Source of the DNA: Thermodesulfovibrionia bacterium
Lineage (GTDB): Bacteria > Nitrospirota > Thermodesulfovibrionia > UBA6902
Length of the DNA stretch: 19,644 nucleotides
Reading direction: 5' to 3'
Assembly: GCA_947258735.1 (NCBI GenBank)
Contig: CAMYJJ010000025.1
Location: 1 to 19,644, forward strand
Positions within the stretch are counted from its first letter, which is position 1; the number at the start of each line of letters is the position of its first letter. Below the pieces are notes generated by a model, which searched no databases, was not told where the DNA came from, and saw only the letters and a list, made by a program, of their open reading frames with translations. Below are positions 16,301 through 19,644 of the stretch, in pieces. Position numbers and translations under genes: made by a program.

Positions 16301-19300
16301 AAACACTGCGACGTTCAGCGGATTTACAGAGCCGATTAACACAAGTTCAACACAATATATCATCACCTACAATATCGAAAGCGATGCCACAGCCGGTAAT
16401 ATACTGCGGGGATCTGTGACAGGGGCCTCGGTCAGTAATTTCCTTGTCAACAATGATACGTTGAATACCACGCTGACTGTAGAGGCAGACAGCGTTCACG
16501 AAACATCTGTATACAAGGTCGGCTACTCACAAAGCGGACTGGAAGACGTTTTCCACAAAGAGAGCAGTTCTCCCACCACCGATCTGCTCCAGTCAATGAG
16601 TCTGGGAAGTAATTTTTCATCGACTGAAGGATCCCTTATTATAGGCTGGGACCCGGAGGTTACTTTTACAACTCTTATTGATAATAGCGTTGTCAAACGG
16701 GTGCAGATGTCAGGCCTTCTCATGACCACTGCCGGAAACTCCCACGGAACGGTCACTACCAACGGCACGTTTTATGAGGACCGGATGATATTTAACATGA
16801 CTGTTCAGCTTACCTCAAATCCCGGTGGCGTTAATACCATGTTTATGACATATGGAGGGTGGGACAAAGCAATACTCGATGATACCTTATGGTGGAGCAG
16901 CAACAACAGCGGCAGTTACAATTCAGTAAACCCTCCGCCGAATAGCACAGGGAGTCAAACAGCGCCAATCAGTTTTCAGTGGCTTCTCGAACTGGGCGCC
17001 ACAGACGGTCTGCTGAACGGTACCATGCAGAACATCAGTAATTACGGGACTGCTGCACTCAAGCACAACGACTCCGGTGCAAATGCTGACGCTGCTTATC
17101 AGAAAAATCCTGTTATCGGGACAACCTACCAGACAGCTGTCATGTATAGTTTTGACACCACAACGAGCGGGTATGACACAACAGTAACCGAAGAACGCCA
17201 GGATGGATTCATCTCTCCTGCAACGCTGAACTTCGTCATAGGCGGCGGAGACGGGGTACTCGATGGTGACGGCTATGCCGAGTTACGAGGCGCCTATACC
17301 TTAAATGATGATGATGCCGATGATCATGTAAGATTTCAGTTTGAGCCGACCACCACGCATCACGCACCGGTTTTTGAAATAACGGGTTGGAACAGCGGGG
17401 CACCCGGCTATATTGATGTGGGCGGCGTGCTCAAAACAAGCGGCACTCATTACAATGCTGCAGTAACGGGAACAACATTATATCTGCAGTATCTGTCAAA
17501 CATATCTGCCAACACCATTATTGAAATCCCATCAAGCTGCTCCGGTTTTGTTGTGACGACAACAGCGGATACAGGAATGGGATCTCTCCGCGCATGCATC
17601 GACCTTGCCAACAGCAATCCGGGAGCGGATACAATTACCTTCAATATACCCGGCGGATCATGTCCAGGCGGTATATGCACCATCAACCCTTCTCCTGGAC
17701 TCCCAGCCCTGAATGACGTAACCGGCGGCACGACAATAGATGGCTATACACAAATCGGGGCGCAGGCCAATACCGTAGCTGCACCCGGGGCTTCTGATGC
17801 TGTTCTGGCCATAGAGATTGACGGTTCAGGAGCCGGCGCGGCAGATGGTATTACCATGACTTCAGCAGACAACACCATTAAAGGGCTGATCATCCACAGT
17901 TTTGACCAGAGCTGGCAGGCGGCTGTCCTCATTACAGGGGCAGGAGTCACGGGAAACACGGTTTCCGGCTGTTACCTGGGTACTAATGCTGCAGGGACAG
18001 CAGCTGATGCCAATTTCAACAGCGTTTACATCAACAGCGGTGCACAATCCAACACAATCGGCGGAACAACTCCTGCAGACAGAAATGTCATAGCAGGCGG
18101 TTCAAACGGTAATGTCATGATATTTAACGCTAATACGAATCTAAATAATGTGTGGGGAAACTATATCGGAACTGATGTAAGCGGCACATCGGCCCTGGGC
18201 GGCACATATGGGCTTGTCATAAGCGGCGGTGCACAGTCCAATTACATCGGTGGAAATACGGCCAGTAAGCGGAATATTATATCAGGCCATACTACATGGC
18301 AGCTCGTTATTGCTGATCCAAACAGCGACTCCAATGAGGTAAAGGGAAATTATATCGGGACTGATGTAAACGGAACTGCGGCCATTGCCAATACAGCAGA
18401 TGGTGTGGCCGTTATCGACGGCGCCAAGCTGAATCTCATAGGAGGAACGAATACGGGTGAGGGGAATGTCATAGCGTTTAATGACAAAAACGGCATTCAG
18501 ATGTCCACTGCTGGAACAGATAATAACAAAATTTATATCAATGTCATACGTGATAACGACCTGCACGGAATCGAAATTGATGCTGGAAATAATACCACGA
18601 TCTATCACAACACTATCCATAACAACGGTGTTCAGGCAGGTGCAGACAATGGCGATGGAATCAATGCAGCTACAGGTGTTACCGGAACCATCATTAAAAA
18701 TAATATTCTGAGTAATAACGATGGATACGGTGTGTGGGATGAAGATGGTTTTGTTTCAACGGTCGCGGATTATAGTGATCTGTATTCCAATGTGACCGGC
18801 ATTTGCGGCAAAACCGACAGAGTAACGTCACACGACTGCATAACCGGCAGTAAGAATATCACGAGTGATCCCCTGTACAACAACGAGCCCGGAGATGACT
18901 ACACTCTCACTGAATGCACGAGCCCGGCAATCAACATGGCATGTAACCTCGGCGCTGCAGGTGACGACACATTCTGTGACAGTGCTGCTGATGGAGCACA
19001 GCCGGACATGAATGGAGGCACAGCCGGAAACTTCAACAACAATGCCCCGGACATGGGAGCATATGAGACGAGTAACTGCGTTCCGGGTCTTACGATAGTC
19101 AAGCAGGTATGGGAAGTAGGAGGCACCGCTCCTCTCGGCAACCCCACGGCTCCGGTCGGTGCGACGCTTGTTTTCTTAATTTATGTAAAGAACACTACAG
19201 CCGGGACAGTCTCGGATCTCCGGATTAACGATGCCCTTGATGAGGCCGGATTTGAATATGTGGCAGGGAGTCTGATACGAACTGATGCTGGTGCGCCACC

Positions 19301-19529
19301 TTCCGACACCGCTACGGACAGGCAGATATTCGATGCCACCGCTTCAGGAACGGGAACGGACCTTTTTGATCCGGTGGATGCTGATGTGGCTTCTGCACAG
19401 GACACGGGAGACCCGGGTTCTGATGTGGACAGGATAACAATCGGCGCTGTTGCTGGTCAGGCAAATGCAAGTCTGAGTGTCGGCGCCCATGAAACCTTTG
19501 CACTGCGTTTCAAGGTGAAGGTGAAATGA
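13335..19529 (+). CDS. Giant exported multidomain protein: DUF2341, LamG-like, CBM-like, beta-helix and DUF11-like modules
   Basis: 2064 residues, probably secreted or on the cell surface. Order: signal peptide (about 1-35, cleavage after ASAWA); DUF2341 (about 36-150) with WSYRKQITF, LHHEIEEF and TAWVEIPTLSG; a LamG/concanavalin-like jellyroll (about 155-390) with WHMDE, FNGMDDYVEI, ISAWVYA and FIDEVRVSSGIARS; a first about 147-residue repeat (571-717); a carbohydrate-binding-like module (about 719-883) opening YIEAENYT; a second copy of the repeat (904-1049); an unrecognised region (about 1060-1395); a CSLREA-like start (VTTTADTGMGSLRACIDLAN, about 1403) leading into a right-handed beta-helix (to about 1900) with GNYIGTD-type turns near 1545, 1608 and 1671; and a DUF11-like end (about 1917-2064). 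No sortase or membrane anchor is visible. It starts with GTG; a second GTG at 13341 is equally possible, and neither has a clear ribosome binding site. It lies close behind the HD-GYP gene. A polysaccharide-binding or adhesin role is inference. Confidence 0.85.
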   Translation: MIVKKLRAQKIHKPYGISAAVLCLLFTVLSASAWAGWHDSNWSYRKQITFDPTMTPATQSNFPALVYTASDAQLGASACTNGEDILFTDSDGTTQLHHEIEEFNEVSGELTAWVEIPTLSGSLPTVIYMYYGDSRCIDQQDIPGTWDEGGSDNFKAVWHMDEDQANKGNAGLYKDATDTNYHHGNDEISATAQNSYINGGITHGGQDFNGMDDYVEIADHNELDLTSGVLTISAWVYARSFGELVNGRIIDHGGGSDGSGGWSLLFFDDYGNKTYAFYTRNGTTFNSPIPVSDNNSALLNQWEYVVVTMSGGTVSFYVDGQPKGTVTSVQNPTDRAGVVRIGRRSTDNFREFDGFIDEVRVSSGIARSLNWIQTEYNNQWAPATYLTFESETAFGQYYWHRDNGTDLGGITTNWSESCGTQITNIYKKTTMTTTPFACSDVEFVNDQNAPVDEILLIKDTSYSQNTDVTGVNTYWYLKDKSSSAKTFRFYLGYVQSGSFTSWGFVDQNVPSDGETLYTIDMSSVSGSAPNGSYLALKVAKQSNNGEASIFLGSTNNSGRLQVNETASSATTTIGDGTSPPSKNVNPTDTYNAVNSFMLSTNSGSDTLTALTVTRSGTGTDSDVAANSVKLWRDDGSSPNEWDAGDTQIGSGASFSSGTASFSSLSETINTTPTQYIITYDIAAGATTGKTLLGDVSGATVSNTLVNNDTTDATLTIAGPCDVDLNGTYIEAENYTAILNSIPNGLTTTSRGGELNGSSSLLTNTGGAGNCDLVTSGPREGRQYTVDFPSTGTYNIWMRGYTNGGGGDNSIFVGFNNSCIVGLAETGPAGWQWTNAMQANSGPGSVNPPLAQFTVGSAGSHTIEIWAREVGHYLDGIYIDRNDINNTPTDGSHGTDLDPSTCANITTIGDGVAPVSRDVWAGGRFFGVDAFTLQTDSGTDNLTALTVTFSGTDVGDVVDGEVKLWKDSGGAINKWDSTDPLISTAALFVGNTATFSGFTEPINTSSTQYIITYNIESDATAGNILRGSVTGASVSNFLVNNDTLNTTLTVEADSVHETSVYKVGYSQSGLEDVFHKESSSPTTDLLQSMSLGSNFSSTEGSLIIGWDPEVTFTTLIDNSVVKRVQMSGLLMTTAGNSHGTVTTNGTFYEDRMIFNMTVQLTSNPGGVNTMFMTYGGWDKAILDDTLWWSSNNSGSYNSVNPPPNSTGSQTAPISFQWLLELGATDGLLNGTMQNISNYGTAALKHNDSGANADAAYQKNPVIGTTYQTAVMYSFDTTTSGYDTTVTEERQDGFISPATLNFVIGGGDGVLDGDGYAELRGAYTLNDDDADDHVRFQFEPTTTHHAPVFEITGWNSGAPGYIDVGGVLKTSGTHYNAAVTGTTLYLQYLSNISANTIIEIPSSCSGFVVTTTADTGMGSLRACIDLANSNPGADTITFNIPGGSCPGGICTINPSPGLPALNDVTGGTTIDGYTQIGAQANTVAAPGASDAVLAIEIDGSGAGAADGITMTSADNTIKGLIIHSFDQSWQAAVLITGAGVTGNTVSGCYLGTNAAGTAADANFNSVYINSGAQSNTIGGTTPADRNVIAGGSNGNVMIFNANTNLNNVWGNYIGTDVSGTSALGGTYGLVISGGAQSNYIGGNTASKRNIISGHTTWQLVIADPNSDSNEVKGNYIGTDVNGTAAIANTADGVAVIDGAKLNLIGGTNTGEGNVIAFNDKNGIQMSTAGTDNNKIYINVIRDNDLHGIEIDAGNNTTIYHNTIHNNGVQAGADNGDGINAATGVTGTIIKNNILSNNDGYGVWDEDGFVSTVADYSDLYSNVTGICGKTDRVTSHDCITGSKNITSDPLYNNEPGDDYTLTECTSPAINMACNLGAAGDDTFCDSAADGAQPDMNGGTAGNFNNNAPDMGAYETSNCVPGLTIVKQVWEVGGTAPLGNPTAPVGATLVFLIYVKNTTAGTVSDLRINDALDEAGFEYVAGSLIRTDAGAPPSDTATDRQIFDATASGTGTDLFDPVDADVASAQDTGDPGSDVDRITIGAVAGQANASLSVGAHETFALRFKVKVK
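15045..15485 (+). repeat. Intragenic repeat unit 1 (about 147 codons)
   Basis: Residues 571-717 of the giant protein, from TTIGDGTSPPSKNV to VNNDTTDATLTI. Landmarks shared in order with unit 2: TIGDG, SGSDTLTALTVT, VKLWRD, NEWD, QYIITY, SGATVSN and VNND. Confidence 0.8.
16044..16481 (+). repeat. Intragenic repeat unit 2 (about 146 codons)
   Basis: Residues 904-1049 of the giant protein, from TTIGDGVAPVSRDV to VNNDTLNTTLTV. It carries SGTDNLTALTVT, VKLWKD, NKWD, QYIITY, TGASVSN and VNND in the same order as unit 1. The two units flank the carbohydrate-binding-like module at about 15489-15983. Confidence 0.8.
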
Positions 19530-19644
19530 GAATGAAGATTGAAAATCAAGTGCTTATATATGTAATGCAGACAATCAAACGAAGTATGTGTAAAGCAGTT
19601 TCTATTGCAGTTTTATGTGTTCTGTTTATTTTTGCGTATGTTCC
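19526..19644 (+). CDS. Start of a probable exported or membrane protein (partial)
   Basis: An open frame begins with ATG at 19526, overlapping the stop of the giant protein as ATGA, and runs off the right edge after 39 codons. AAGGTG lies just upstream, and a second ATG at 19532 is an alternative start. The translation has basic residues (IKRSMCKA) followed by a hydrophobic run (VSIAVLCVLFIFAYV), as in a signal peptide or first membrane helix. The overlap suggests translational coupling with the giant protein. The product cannot be identified from this fragment. Confidence 0.5.
   Translation, partial: MRMKIENQVLIYVMQTIKRSMCKAVSIAVLCVLFIFAYV

Noticed and set aside
14316..16768. Several antisense frames of 64-119 codons within the giant protein gene
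   Set aside because: Expected by chance opposite a long Ser/Thr/Gly-rich frame; none has a ribosome binding site or a recognisable motif.
17960..18480. Periodic DNA similarity that might be read as a tandem repeat or CRISPR-like array
   Set aside because: It is coding sequence for beta-helix turns (GNYIGTD-type); spacing is uneven at the DNA level and there are no constant repeats with unique spacers.

Overview
The window looks like an ordinary chromosomal stretch from a Gram-negative, probably environmental anaerobic bacterium. An outer-membrane FadL-type porin with a signal peptide and an HflK/HflC pair point to a diderm. The sigma-54 and HD-GYP signalling genes, the paired half-size YeeE/YedE sulfur transporters, the very large DUF2341/beta-helix surface protein and the short dispersed palindromic repeats in intergenic DNA together recall Nitrospirota (Thermodesulfovibrionia-like) or Desulfobacterota. 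This placement is inferred from gene style only; no rRNA or tRNA gene is visible to confirm it. No CRISPR array, prophage or transposase was seen.

Layout. (1) 1-638, minus: two half-size YeeE/YedE membrane proteins with an ATGA overlap; the second runs off the left edge. (2) 1003-4394, plus: a sigma-54 enhancer-binding regulator with two cysteine-containing PAS domains, then palindromic operator sites and a near-consensus -24/-12 promoter, then a FadL/OmpP1-type outer-membrane porin and its terminator. This reads as a self-contained regulator, enhancer, promoter and target module. (3) 4666-8598, minus: an orphan GAF-histidine kinase, an Smr-domain protein and a phosphohexomutase, separated by repeat-bearing gaps. 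(4) 8917-9366, plus: a TIGR00725/LOG-like Rossmann protein that converges on (5) hflC-hflK (9403-11351, minus), translationally coupled. (6) 11699-19644, plus: a REC-GAF-HD-GYP response regulator (predicted c-di-GMP phosphodiesterase), then 25 bases later a 2064-residue exported multidomain protein, and the start of another probably exported or membrane protein overlapping its stop codon.

The intergenic gaps carry at least two families of about 80-base elements bounded by GTCA...TGAC. One copy holds a precise 16-base palindromic insertion. The strongest functional signal is the regulator/enhancer/sigma-54 promoter/porin module at 1003-4339. The most unusual protein is the mosaic surface protein at 13335-19529, which sits directly behind a c-di-GMP hydrolase. 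I found no clearly unprecedented system; the findings are testable leads of moderate interest.
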